Source: Pseudolactococcus laudensis (lineage in GTDB: Bacteria > Bacillota > Bacilli > Lactobacillales > Streptococcaceae). From it: a DNA stretch of 64,000 nucleotides. The notes under the pieces are model-generated. The model saw nothing but the letters and a program-made list of their open reading frames with translations. It ran no database searches and was not told the DNA's origin. Numbering within the stretch: position 1 is the first letter of the stretch; every line of letters starts with the position of its first letter. Where the stretch lies: the NCBI RefSeq assembly GCF_013449735.1, contig NZ_JACBNY010000008.1:1-64000 (forward strand), written 5' to 3'. A program made the position numbers and the translations under genes. Shown piece by piece: positions 8,501-15,655 of this stretch.

Positions 8501-9505
8501 TTAGTTAACTCCAAATCTATAATGAATTGTCTTTGAAATTTTTTCATCCGGTAAAAGTGCAATACTTCCCCATTCTGGATGATGCGGTAAATCAGGTAAC
8601 TCCTGAAATTCAATCGCTAATCCTAACTCTTTTGTCATCGGATGATAGTTTACCTGAGTATCTCGGTTCCATCCACTCGCGCTGTAAATAATAACACTCC
8701 CAGCCTCACTCGTCACGTCTAGTTGTCTGCCACTTGCTTTGTCGTACAAACTGACACGGTGTTCACGCGCATTGTCATCAAAAACGAAAGCTGTATCTAA
8801 ACCACTTGGCAGCTCGTTTAGCACAGTTTCGAGTGGCTTAGCTGTTGTGAAGTCATAAGGCGTCTCTGCGACAGGTAAAAATGTTCCTGTCGGTATTAGC
8901 TCACCGTCAGTAGCCAAAATATGAGGTGCTGAAATTTCAAGCATTTGTTTGCGAATATCTGTTTTCAACTCACCACTAAGGTTGAAATAACCATGATTGG
9001 TGGGATTAAAGAAGGTCTCAACAGGTGATTCCCCCGTAAAAGTAATACTGAGATCTTCTCCTATCAAGCGATACATGACTTGCGCCGTGATTGGACCAGG
9101 AAAACCAGATTGATGATCGACATAACTGAAAATGACAGTAATCTTATCATCTGTTTCTTGCCAATCCAAGTCCCATTCTTGGAATGACCAGCCTTGCGAG
9201 CCACTATGGAGTGAATTAGCATTTTCGTTGGCTTCTAAGCTTAGTGCACCAATTTGCGCTTGTTTAATTCGACCCGCGACTGGGCCTACGGTCGCACCAA
9301 AATACTGTAAATCAGTGGCTAATGCTGAAATTGGTGTCACATTGAGAACGACATTTTTAGCTATACCATATCTATCCCTAGCCAAGACACGATATAAATG
9401 TGCCCCATAAGCAACTAATTCAACTGTAAGACGCTCATTTTCTATTCTAACTAGTTGGGTTGTCTTCCCCTCACCCATGCTAACCTTTTCGACTTTTACA
9501 CTCAT
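8501..9505 (-). CDS. galM: Aldose 1-epimerase (mutarotase)
   Basis: The 334-residue product is a galactose mutarotase-fold protein that speeds alpha/beta interconversion of free aldoses. Hallmarks are GPVAGRIKQAQ (about 75), NSLHSGSQGWSFQEWD (about 100), NPTNHGYFNLSG (about 165, with catalytic His) and a C-terminal glutamate in AIEFQELPD. The start MSVKVEKVSMGEG at 9505 has AGAAAGG 7 nt upstream. A longer frame to 9604 only reads through the leader repeat. Position after xylB and phosphoketolase suggests a role with xylose, like XylM of Lactococcus, but galactose or glucose are possible. It has its own weak promoter (TACAAT at 9653-9658). Confidence 0.88.
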   Translation of the reverse strand: MSVKVEKVSMGEGKTTQLVRIENERLTVELVAYGAHLYRVLARDRYGIAKNVVLNVTPISALATDLQYFGATVGPVAGRIKQAQIGALSLEANENANSLHSGSQGWSFQEWDLDWQETDDKITVIFSYVDHQSGFPGPITAQVMYRLIGEDLSITFTGESPVETFFNPTNHGYFNLSGELKTDIRKQMLEISAPHILATDGELIPTGTFLPVAETPYDFTTAKPLETVLNELPSGLDTAFVFDDNAREHRVSLYDKASGRQLDVTSEAGSVIIYSASGWNRDTQVNYHPMTKELGLAIEFQELPDLPHHPEWGSIALLPDEKISKTIHYRFGVN

Positions 9506-9512
9506 ATTTTTA

Positions 9513-9590
9513 CCTTTCTGCGATTTCATTTCATGAAACCTTGAAACTTGACATCCGCTCACGCTCCTGCCAAGCGGGGTCATTCGCGAA
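9513..9590. repeat. Dispersed leader repeat, copy 1
   Basis: On the minus strand this repeat runs CAAGTTTCAAGGTTTCATG, then AAATGAAATCGCAGAAAGG, ending in the ribosome site of galM. It matches copy 2 (9607-9648) over about 40 bp and copy 3 before xylB (13799-13880) over about 80 bp, including the AAGCGG-GTCATTCG segment. Each copy places CAGAAAGG just before a start codon. Confidence 0.7.
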
Positions 9591-9606
9591 CTGCGTCCGC
9601 TCAAAG

Positions 9607-9648
9607 TCTTTCTGCGATTTCACTTCATAAAACCTTGAAACTTGACAT
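9607..9648. repeat. Dispersed leader repeat, copy 2
   Basis: A second copy of the CGCAGAAAG / CAAGTTTCAAG repeat lies about 52 bp upstream of copy 1 in the same orientation, in the galM leader. It has no gene start of its own. Together they look like a local tandem duplication of a leader module. Confidence 0.65.
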
Positions 9649-9683
9649 GTTTATTGTAACATGACTTTGGATTGATAATTAAC

Positions 9684-9717
9684 AAAAATATGCACTCCCT
9701 TGACAGCAGGGAACGCA
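9684..9717 (-). terminator. Intrinsic terminator after phosphoketolase
   Basis: On the minus strand a 10-bp stem with two G-U pairs (TGCGTTCCCT / AGGGAGTGCA, 7-nt loop) is followed by TATTTTTG. It lies about 180 nt beyond the phosphoketolase stop and separates that transcript from galM. Confidence 0.75.
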
Positions 9718-9788
9718 CATCTTTTGCATTATGTCGTCTAGTACCTAGATTATATAATAATATTGAATAGAGAATCGTAGTTGATTTA

Positions 9789-9893
9789 ATGTCAAAATTA
9801 GCTAAGGAGGCACAATATTTGTATCGTAATCAAGTCACCAACAGGTGGTTAGGTGTTGATGCAGACTACAATTCTCTAGAACAATCAGTTTAA
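9789..9893 (+). CDS. Possible 34-residue peptide, unknown
   Basis: A + strand frame starts at ATG 9789 (MSKLAKEAQYLYRNQV) and stops at TAA 9891-9893. A perfect AAGGAGG lies inside it and could drive a shorter product from TTG at 9819. A TATAAT-like box precedes at about 9756. The peptide is charged, with no signal or membrane segment, and I recognise no family. It lies between the stops of two minus-strand transcripts. It may be a small gene or the end of a lost one. Confidence 0.25.
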   Translation: MSKLAKEAQYLYRNQVTNRWLGVDADYNSLEQSV

Positions 9894-9900
9894 ATTAAGA

Positions 9901-12249
9901 TCAATGCCAGTTTTCAACTTCTGGAATATCTTCACCATTGGCACGGATGTAGTCATGGTGGAAGTTAATGGTATCGGTCATTTTTTGTGAAAAGGCTGAT
10001 GCATCCGTACCATAGACGGCATTTGCTGCATCTTGTGCCAAGTGGAAACGGTCCATTTCACTAAAGACACGCATATCAAATTGGGTTGTGATATCCCCAT
10101 TTTCACGGTAACCATGGATAAAGACATTGTGGTTATGACGATCAAAGAAGATGTCACGAATCAAGCCTTCATAACCATGGAAAGCAAAGACAATTGGTTT
10201 ATCCGTCGTGAAGTAAGCGTCAAATTCCGCGTCTGTCAAACCACGAGGGTCAACATTTGGATGACGCAATTTAAGCAAATCAACGACATTGACAAAACGA
10301 ATTTTAAGCTCAGGATAAGTCGCTTTAAGAATCGTTACCGCAGCAAGCGCCTCTAAGTTTGGCTCTGTACCTGCAGCAGCAATCACCAAATCAGGTGTTT
10401 CATCTGCAGCAACAGTTGACGCCCAATCAATGACTTTCAAGCCTTCTTTGACCAAGATTTCAGCTTCTTGTGCCGAATAGAATTGCGCACGTGGTTGTTT
10501 TGAACAAACAATCAAGTTAATCAATTCTTCTGATACCAATGTTTCAGCCATAACAGCCAACATGGTATTGGTATCTGCTGGCAAGTATTCACGGATAAAT
10601 TCTGGTTTCTTCTCAGATAGATGCGTTAAGAGACCCGGATCTTGGTGGGTATAGCCATTATGGTCTTGTTGGAAAACGGTTGAAGTCGCAACCAAGTTAA
10701 GTGAAGGATAGTGCTTACGCCAAGGTTGTTCTTTAGCTTTACGCAACCATTTGAAATGTTGAGTAATCATCGAGTCCACAACACGGAAGAAAGCTTCATA
10801 GCTGGCAAAGAAACCGTGACGCCCTGTCAAGACGTAGCCTTCTAAAAATCCTTCACATTGATGCTCAGATAACTGACCATCAATGACACGTCCAACTGGC
10901 GACACCCATTCATCATAGTCTTCTTTTTTAGCACCCAACCATTGTCGGTTGGTCATATCAAAGACTGATGTGAGTCGGTTTGATTTTGTTTCATCTGGAC
11001 CAAAAATTCGGAAGTTGTCTGGATTGGCCACGATTAAGTCTTTGGCAAATTTCCCAAACTCAACCATGTCTTGCGCTGAAATACTGCCTGGCTCAAAGTC
11101 AAGCGCGTGTTTTTTCCAATCTGTAATGACCATCGGTTTCGGATCAATTCCACCATTTGTCACGGGATTGGTTGACATCCGACGATCACCTTTTGGTGAA
11201 ATCTCTCGAACTTCATCGCGAATTGTCCCATTTTCATCGAACAACTCTTCTGGCCGATAAGATTTCAACCAATCAACGAGGGCATCAATTTTTGCCATAT
11301 TGTGGGCATCCACTGGAATTGGCACTTGGTGAGCACGAAAGCCGCCTTCAATTGGTTCGTTATCCCAAGCTTTGGGACCTGTCCAACCTTTTGGTGTCCG
11401 AACGATTAAGACAGGCCACGCTGGCATTGTTGCCTCTTCTGCTTTACCTTTACGCGCTTTCGTTTGAATCGCCTTGATTTTTTCAATCGCTTGGTCTAAT
11501 TTTTCAGCCATAACAGGATGAACTTCAGTCGCATCAGTGCCTGACACAAAAATCGGATCCCAACCGAGGCCTTCAAAATATTTGGTTAAATCAGCATCCG
11601 ATTTGCGTTCCAAAATCGTCGGATTCGAAATTTTACCGCCATTGAGATAAAGAATCGGCAAAACTGCACCATCATTGACTGGATTGATGAAGGTATTTGA
11701 GAACCACCCTGCAGCAAGTGGACCAGTTTCAGCCTCACCATCACCAATAACTGTCGCTGCAATCACGTCTGGATTGTCCAAAATCGCACCAGTTGCATGA
11801 GAAAGTGCATAGCCTAACTCGCCACCTTCATGGATTGAGCCTGGTGTTTCTGGCGCAGCGTGAGAGGTAATCCCGCCAGGGAAGGAGAAAATTTTACATA
11901 ACTGTTTAAAGCCTGCCTCATCTTGCGTGATTTCTGGGTAAATTTCAGTATAGCTGCCATCAATGTAGGAGTTAGCCACCATGACTTGCCCACCATGACC
12001 TGGTCCTTCAATGTAGAACATATTAAGGTCATATTTATTAATCGCGCGATTAAGATGTGCATAAATAAAGTTTTGACCGGCAATTGTTCCCCAGTGTCCA
12101 ATCGGATGATTTTTGACATCTTCTTTTTGGATTTCTGTTTTCAATAAAGGGTTGTTTTTCAGATACATTTGAGCAACAGCAATATAGTTAGCTGTCCGCC
12201 ACCAAGCATCAACTTTCCCAAGATAGGTTGCCGAGTTATAATCTGTCAT
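9901..12249 (-). CDS. xpk: Xylulose-5-phosphate/fructose-6-phosphate phosphoketolase
   Basis: The 782-residue thiamine-diphosphate enzyme splits xylulose 5-phosphate with phosphate to acetyl phosphate and glyceraldehyde 3-phosphate. Signatures are NPIGHWGT-like [13 protein letters not shown] (about 47), [27 protein letters not shown] (about 135), the TPP motif GDGEAETGP with Asn at NTFIN, and [13 protein letters not shown] (about 545). Length is closer to the lactobacillar enzymes (about 790) than to the longer lactococcal ones that I recall. It follows xylB by 45 bp, so the pair forms a xylulose kinase-phosphoketolase operon that bypasses the pentose phosphate path. The ATG at 12249 follows AGAGAGAAAAG. 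Confidence 0.95.
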   Translation of the reverse strand: MTDYNSATYLGKVDAWWRTANYIAVAQMYLKNNPLLKTEIQKEDVKNHPIGHWGTIAGQNFIYAHLNRAINKYDLNMFYIEGPGHGGQVMVANSYIDGSYTEIYPEITQDEAGFKQLCKIFSFPGGITSHAAPETPGSIHEGGELGYALSHATGAILDNPDVIAATVIGDGEAETGPLAAGWFSNTFINPVNDGAVLPILYLNGGKISNPTILERKSDADLTKYFEGLGWDPIFVSGTDATEVHPVMAEKLDQAIEKIKAIQTKARKGKAEEATMPAWPVLIVRTPKGWTGPKAWDNEPIEGGFRAHQVPIPVDAHNMAKIDALVDWLKSYRPEELFDENGTIRDEVREISPKGDRRMSTNPVTNGGIDPKPMVITDWKKHALDFEPGSISAQDMVEFGKFAKDLIVANPDNFRIFGPDETKSNRLTSVFDMTNRQWLGAKKEDYDEWVSPVGRVIDGQLSEHQCEGFLEGYVLTGRHGFFASYEAFFRVVDSMITQHFKWLRKAKEQPWRKHYPSLNLVATSTVFQQDHNGYTHQDPGLLTHLSEKKPEFIREYLPADTNTMLAVMAETLVSEELINLIVCSKQPRAQFYSAQEAEILVKEGLKVIDWASTVAADETPDLVIAAAGTEPNLEALAAVTILKATYPELKIRFVNVVDLLKLRHPNVDPRGLTDAEFDAYFTTDKPIVFAFHGYEGLIRDIFFDRHNHNVFIHGYRENGDITTQFDMRVFSEMDRFHLAQDAANAVYGTDASAFSQKMTDTINFHHDYIRANGEDIPEVENWH

Positions 12250-12294
12250 TTTCTTTTCTCTCTCCTCAAATAGTAAGTAAGTTATCTATAAATT

Positions 12295-13791
12295 TTAGTT
12301 TAAATCCAGTAAGTCATGACTTAGTGCCTTGGTTGCACCGTAAACTTGTGTGTAGAGTCCATAAAGTTTAGCATAGGCTGCAACATGGTCAGGATTTGGT
12401 GTGAATTCATCTTTATAATGCACAAAGACTTCAGCAGCCTCGGCAGCGTTATCAAACCAACCTGCACCAATGGCAGCAAGCATGGCTGCGCCAAGTCCTG
12501 GGCCTTGCTCAACCGTCAAATTCACAATTGTTGCATTGAAAATATCTGCTTGCATTTGTAACCAGTCAGGATTTTTGGCGCCACCTCCGACAGAAACGAT
12601 TCGGTCAAAATGACGACCGGCAACAGTTTCCATCATCACTTGCGAATCTTTTAGTGAGAAAGTAATCCCTTCAAGCACTGCTTTTGCAAAATGTGTCAAG
12701 GTGTGATGCGTGTCAATGCCGATAAACGACCCACGAATTTGACTATCCACGTGCGGTGTTCGCTCTCCTACGATATAAGGTGTGAATAACAAGCCATCTG
12801 CACCCGGTTTGAGTTCAGATATACCGCCGAGTAATTCTGGAAAGCTTTTATCTGCTGCGAAAGTATTTTTGAACCAATCCAAGCTATTGCCGGCAGCTAG
12901 TGTCACACCCATTGAGTAATAATCACCCTTAGCTGCATGGTTAAAGAGGTGGAGTTTGCCTTGATAATCTGCAAGTGCATCGTTTTCAAATGATAAGAAG
13001 ACACCACTTGTCCCGATAGAGCACATGCCTGCACCATCTTGAATAATACCCGACCCAACAGCCGCACACGCATTATCTGCGCCGCCTGCAAAGACTGGTA
13101 CATCAACTTCAAAGCCAAACATTGCTTTAATGTCATCTGTTAACACGCCAATCTGGTCTTGGGATTCAAAGAGTTTTGGCAAGCGCTCAGCTGGAATGTC
13201 AAAGGTATCAAAGATTGGCTGTGCCCATTCTTTTTTGGCGATATCAAGTAGCAAAGTTCCTGCTGCGTCTGAAAAATCTGTCGCAAAAGTGCCCGTCAAC
13301 CAAAAGCCTAAATAATCTTTTGGCAACATCATGTAGCGGACTTTTTCCCAATTCTCAGGTTCATTTTCTTGAATCCAGAGGATTTTGGGTAGCGTAAAAC
13401 CTTCTAAGGCAATGTTTTTGGTTAGGCCTAGAACTAAATCGCCTGCTTTTTCAGTGATTTCTCGACATTGCTTACTTGTCCGCACATCATTCCAAAGAAT
13501 AGCTGGTCGGATCGACTGTTTGTTTTCATCTAACACCACCAAACTGTGCATTTGACCCGAAAAACTGATGCCCTGAAGTTGGGTTGTCATGTCTGGAGTC
13601 GTTTGAATCAGCGCTGTGATAACTTTTTTCGCTGCCTCAAGCCATTGGTCTGGCTCTTGCTCGCTCAAGCCAGTTTGCGGTGTCAAAATCGGGTAAGCTG
13701 CACTTGCTTCACCGACAACATCGCCCCTCTCGGTCATCAAAAGACCTTTGAGCGAGCTCGTCCCTAAATCAATGCCTAATACATATGCCAT
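12295..13791 (-). CDS. xylB: Xylulokinase
   Basis: This 498-residue FGGY kinase phosphorylates D-xylulose, providing the substrate of the phosphoketolase next to it. It starts MAYVLGIDLGTSSLKGLL at 13791; an in-frame ATG 24 bases upstream lies within the leader repeat and is rejected. Other marks are FSGQMHSLVVLD (about 80), GGADNACAAVGSGI (about 235), GTSGVFLS and the second ATP motif VGGGAKNPDWLQMQADIFN (about 400). The gene heads a short operon behind a strong promoter at 13915-13943 and an operator palindrome at 13883-13903. No xylose isomerase or transporter is in the window, so the upstream steps must lie elsewhere. Confidence 0.95.
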   Translation of the reverse strand: MAYVLGIDLGTSSLKGLLMTERGDVVGEASAAYPILTPQTGLSEQEPDQWLEAAKKVITALIQTTPDMTTQLQGISFSGQMHSLVVLDENKQSIRPAILWNDVRTSKQCREITEKAGDLVLGLTKNIALEGFTLPKILWIQENEPENWEKVRYMMLPKDYLGFWLTGTFATDFSDAAGTLLLDIAKKEWAQPIFDTFDIPAERLPKLFESQDQIGVLTDDIKAMFGFEVDVPVFAGGADNACAAVGSGIIQDGAGMCSIGTSGVFLSFENDALADYQGKLHLFNHAAKGDYYSMGVTLAAGNSLDWFKNTFAADKSFPELLGGISELKPGADGLLFTPYIVGERTPHVDSQIRGSFIGIDTHHTLTHFAKAVLEGITFSLKDSQVMMETVAGRHFDRIVSVGGGAKNPDWLQMQADIFNATIVNLTVEQGPGLGAAMLAAIGAGWFDNAAEAAEVFVHYKDEFTPNPDHVAAYAKLYGLYTQVYGATKALSHDLLDLN

Positions 13792-13798
13792 ATCCTGT

Positions 13799-13880
13799 CC
13801 TTTCTGCGATTTCATGTCATGAAATCTTGAAACTTGACTTACGCTTGCGCTCCGTCCAAGCGGTGGTCATTCGTGATATT
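13799..13880. repeat. Dispersed leader repeat, copy 3
   Basis: This copy contains the perfect palindrome GATTTCATGACATGAAATC (13808-13826) directly before CGCAGAAAGGACAGG, the ribosome site of xylB. The palindrome could be a protein site or an RNA hairpin next to the ribosome site. It matches copies 1 and 2 in the galM leader. Confidence 0.7.
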
Positions 13881-13882
13881 TT

Positions 13883-13903
13883 TTGGTTCGTTTTCCGAAC
13901 CAA
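13883..13903. promoter_or_regulatory. Operator palindrome of the xylB operon
   Basis: TTGGTTCG and CGAACCAA form perfect 8-bp arms around a 5-bp spacer, just downstream of the -10 box at about +5 to +25. A repressor there would block initiation. The arms recall the TTGTTCGATGAAC core upstream of 7543-7647 but are not the same site. Confidence 0.7.
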
Positions 13904-13914
13904 CTTACAATGCC

Positions 13915-13943
13915 ATTGTAACCTTAGCATTTTATTTTGTCAA
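13915..13943 (-). promoter_or_regulatory. Promoter of xylB-xpk
   Basis: On the minus strand TTGACA (13938-13943) and TACAAT (13915-13920) are spaced by 17 bp. The predicted start near 13908 gives a leader of about 115 nt that contains the operator palindrome and the leader repeat. Confidence 0.8.
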
Positions 13944-14170
13944 GTCTTTCACGAGATTTTTTTTGATAAAAATTTTTGACAGTTGGCAAAGCCTTCCAAT
14001 CACAGCAAATGTATCACAATAACTCTCTCCAGATAATCGCCCCTTAAATCCTTGAGTAACAAATACCCCTCTGCCCAAGTCATAGCTTATGAAAGTACCA
14101 TTTAAACATAAAGTCTAGCGTTTGTTTGCAAAAATAAAAAGGGGATAAGACAAAAGTCCTCATTCACCAA

Positions 14171-14215
14171 AAGAGAAAAGTGGACTAGCAGGTTTATTTT
14201 TCTCTTTTTTTGTAT
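14171..14215 (+). terminator. Weak hairpin with T-run
   Basis: AGAGAAAA and TTTTTCTCT pair around an 18-nt loop and are followed by seven T on the + strand. No + strand gene lies upstream, so it may be left over from a lost gene. The A/T-rich stem makes this a weak call. Confidence 0.3.
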
Positions 14216-14251
14216 TATTCGTTGAAAGGATGATATAAGAACAACTTATTT

Positions 14252-14372
14252 TACCGATTTCGTATTGTTTTGCCAAAAGAATACCGATTTCGTACAAAAA
14301 CAGCAATTTTCTTACCGATTTCGCATTGTTTTGCCAAAAGAATACCAGTTTCGCATTGTTTTCAATGAATTA
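14252..14372. repeat. Four 30-bp iterated repeats
   Basis: TACCGATTTCG or a close form starts at 14252, 14282, 14313 and 14343, a period of 30-31 bp or about three helical turns. Three of the units continue into CATTGTTTTGCCAAAAGA or a close variant. The unit has no strong internal palindrome. They are regularly phased sites upstream of the bacteriocin-like genes, without CRISPR-like variable spacers. Confidence 0.7.
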
Positions 14373-14406
14373 TAATGTCGTTTTACATTTTTGGAGAAAA
14401 TGACAC

Positions 14407-14463
14407 AAAAATAGGCTATGAATGATTTCTATTAACATTAGAAATCATTCATAGCCTATTTTT
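14407..14463. terminator. Long perfect hairpin, bidirectional terminator or MITE-like
   Basis: A stem of about 25 bp (AAAAATAGGCTATGAATGAT and its continuation TTCTA) pairs perfectly around the 7-nt loop TTAACAT and is flanked by A and T runs. It would terminate transcription from either side. Such long perfect stems are also seen in small non-autonomous inverted-repeat elements. Confidence 0.65.
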
Positions 14464-14499
14464 TTATCCCAACCTATTTTTATAAATGTTTAAAATCCC

Positions 14500-14580
14500 T
14501 CAACCAGTTAGCTCATAATTCCTAGTAGTGGCACGAGATACTTTACGCACTGTACTGATGTCAGTCAGGGCATTTAAATG
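14500..14580 (-). pseudogene. Decayed copy of the RNA helicase C-terminus
   Basis: In one minus-strand frame this reads LNALTDISTVRKVSRATTRN followed by YELTG and a stop. The true helicase ends LKALQTEKIKGRVRKVSRAN and then AGKYE (15656 onward). The VRKVSRA core is identical and the spacing to the stop is similar. Together with the real gene end it flanks the bacteriocin-like genes as a diverged direct repeat. Upstream of 14581 the frame is closed. Confidence 0.6.
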
Positions 14581-14635
14581 TCAGTTATACAAAGTTTTGG
14601 TCATATTTGCCATATTTCATGCCATTTATGATATC

Positions 14636-14821
14636 TTGACTTTTAAGCGATAAAATTCCGCTATACTAAGTATGTAACGAAATAACTTGGCTTGAGTTGG
14701 CGCCGACAAAAAAGTAAATCTTATTTTGTTACTAAATTATTGCAATAAGTGACAACTTACGATATAAAAAACGACTGCCTTTCTTCGGAAATGTTGTCCT
14801 AAATTATAGGAGACAAACTAT
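14636..14821 (+). promoter_or_regulatory. Promoter and structured leader of the bacteriocin-like operon
   Basis: TTGACT (14636-14641) or GACTTT precedes TATACT (14662-14667) with a longer than ideal spacer. The leader of about 150 nt contains an inverted repeat, GTAACGAAATAA (14674-14685) with TTATTTTGTTAC (14721-14732), and ends with AGGAGA 8 nt before the ATG. The poor spacing suggests that an activator is needed, perhaps binding the repeats at 14252-14372. Confidence 0.45.
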
Positions 14822-15010
14822 ATGTCAAACACAAAATTAAATAATGTAACTGAACTTAATAATTTTTCAGTACTCACTGAAGACGAGATGTTAATTGTCG
14901 AGGGTGCTGCTATTCCGTGGTTTGTAGGTTTCTTAACTTACGAAATATATGCCAATTCAGACCAAATCATTGCAGGATTTAAAAAAGGGTTCAATGCGAC
15001 AAGAAAATAA
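14822..15010 (+). CDS. Bacteriocin-like peptide precursor A
   Basis: The 62-residue product has a leader of about 29 residues ending LTEDEMLIVEGA. This has the hydrophobic/acidic pattern of double-glycine leaders, with GA in place of GG at the cut site. The mature part would be about 33 residues: AIPWFVGFLTYEIY, then an AGFKKGFN segment with a GxxxG motif and a basic tail. Double-glycine leaders are removed during export by peptidase-containing ABC transporters, and none is in the window. ATG 14822 has AGGAGA 8 nt upstream. Its stop touches the next start, so it is co-translated with the two genes that follow. No family was matched beyond the leader pattern. Confidence 0.6.
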   Translation: MSNTKLNNVTELNNFSVLTEDEMLIVEGAAIPWFVGFLTYEIYANSDQIIAGFKKGFNATRK

Positions 15011-15367
15011 ATGAAAGCTAAACATAAACTATTAGTCGTTGGGCTAATTATACCTTTTGTATTAACTTATATGTTATCAGTTGGACAAATTGAAAGAAAT
15101 AACTTTTTAAGTACCTGCACCTTTTCATTATCGATTTTTTTAGGTTACAGCATTTCTTGTAGGACGATTAAAAATAAATTCTTCCATTTAATTTTTATTG
15201 TTTTACTTAGTTTAAGTCTAGGCATAATTGAGGCAAATCTTCTAAACAAACCTGTAAATATCGGTTATCGCATAGTTGGACAAACTCTTTTTAACTTTAT
15301 AGGGATATTTTGGTTAGGGGCGGATATTAAAAAGGGAAAAAAAGAGAAAGGAAGAAAAAATGAATAA
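15011..15367 (+). CDS. Small membrane protein, putative bacteriocin immunity protein
   Basis: The 118-residue protein has four predicted membrane segments, at roughly residues 7-25, 33-50, 57-73 and 87-104. It ends in a strongly basic tail (DIKKGKKEKGRKNE). ATG follows the TAA of peptide A with no gap, and the last 8 bases overlap the start of peptide B. Placement between two secreted-peptide genes, small size and membrane location fit an immunity protein. I recognise no named family, so the role rests on context. The gene is slightly more A-rich than the core genes around it. Confidence 0.5.
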   Translation: MKAKHKLLVVGLIIPFVLTYMLSVGQIERNNFLSTCTFSLSIFLGYSISCRTIKNKFFHLIFIVLLSLSLGIIEANLLNKPVNIGYRIVGQTLFNFIGIFWLGADIKKGKKEKGRKNE

Positions 15368-15545
15368 TTATGATGGAAAACAATTTATCACTTTGACGGA
15401 TGATGATTTGGTACAAATTTCAGGTGGAGGGGCAGATTGGCTCTGGAATGGTGTCGGGTATGTTTTCGGGTATGTTGTTGGCAAAACCTTTAAACCATTA
15501 AAACCTGCACCTCCAGGTTATCGTGAAACATTATTTTTGATTTAA
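15360..15545 (+). CDS. Bacteriocin-like peptide precursor B
   Basis: The 61-residue product has a classic double-glycine leader, FITLTDDDLVQISGG, cut after residue 23. The mature part of about 38 residues, GADWLWNGVGYVFGYVVGK and onward, contains the overlapping motif GYVFGYVVG (GxxxGxxxG). Such helix-packing motifs are characteristic of two-peptide class IIb bacteriocins. AGGAAG precedes the ATG, which overlaps the membrane protein gene. Peptide A carries a single GxxxG, so A and B could be partners. The C-terminal part is Pro-rich (LKPAPPGY). The gene is followed by a terminator at 15617-15651. Confidence 0.65.
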   Translation: MNNYDGKQFITLTDDDLVQISGGGADWLWNGVGYVFGYVVGKTFKPLKPAPPGYRETLFLI

Positions 15546-15616
15546 TAATCAGTAGTTCTAATATGAGATAAGCCTGGGATTTCTACCGTTTTATTCTATT
15601 TATTAAGCATCATAAT

Positions 15617-15651
15617 AATAGCACTGTCCCTTTTCAAGGCGCAGTGCTATT
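15617..15651. terminator. Bidirectional terminator between bacteriocin-like genes and helicase
   Basis: AATAGCACTG (15617-15626) pairs perfectly with CAGTGCTATT (15642-15651) around a 15-nt loop. It serves the + strand peptide operon and the convergent helicase gene that ends at 15656. Confidence 0.8.
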
Positions 15652-15655
15652 GATT

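Noticed and set aside
10033-11477. Antisense open frames within phosphoketolase
   Set aside because: They are shadow frames with no ribosome site or family match; the minus-strand frame is a complete Xfp.
14252-14372. CRISPR array
   Set aside because: The 30-31 bp periodicity has no separate unique spacers: most of each unit is itself repeated, and no cas genes are near.
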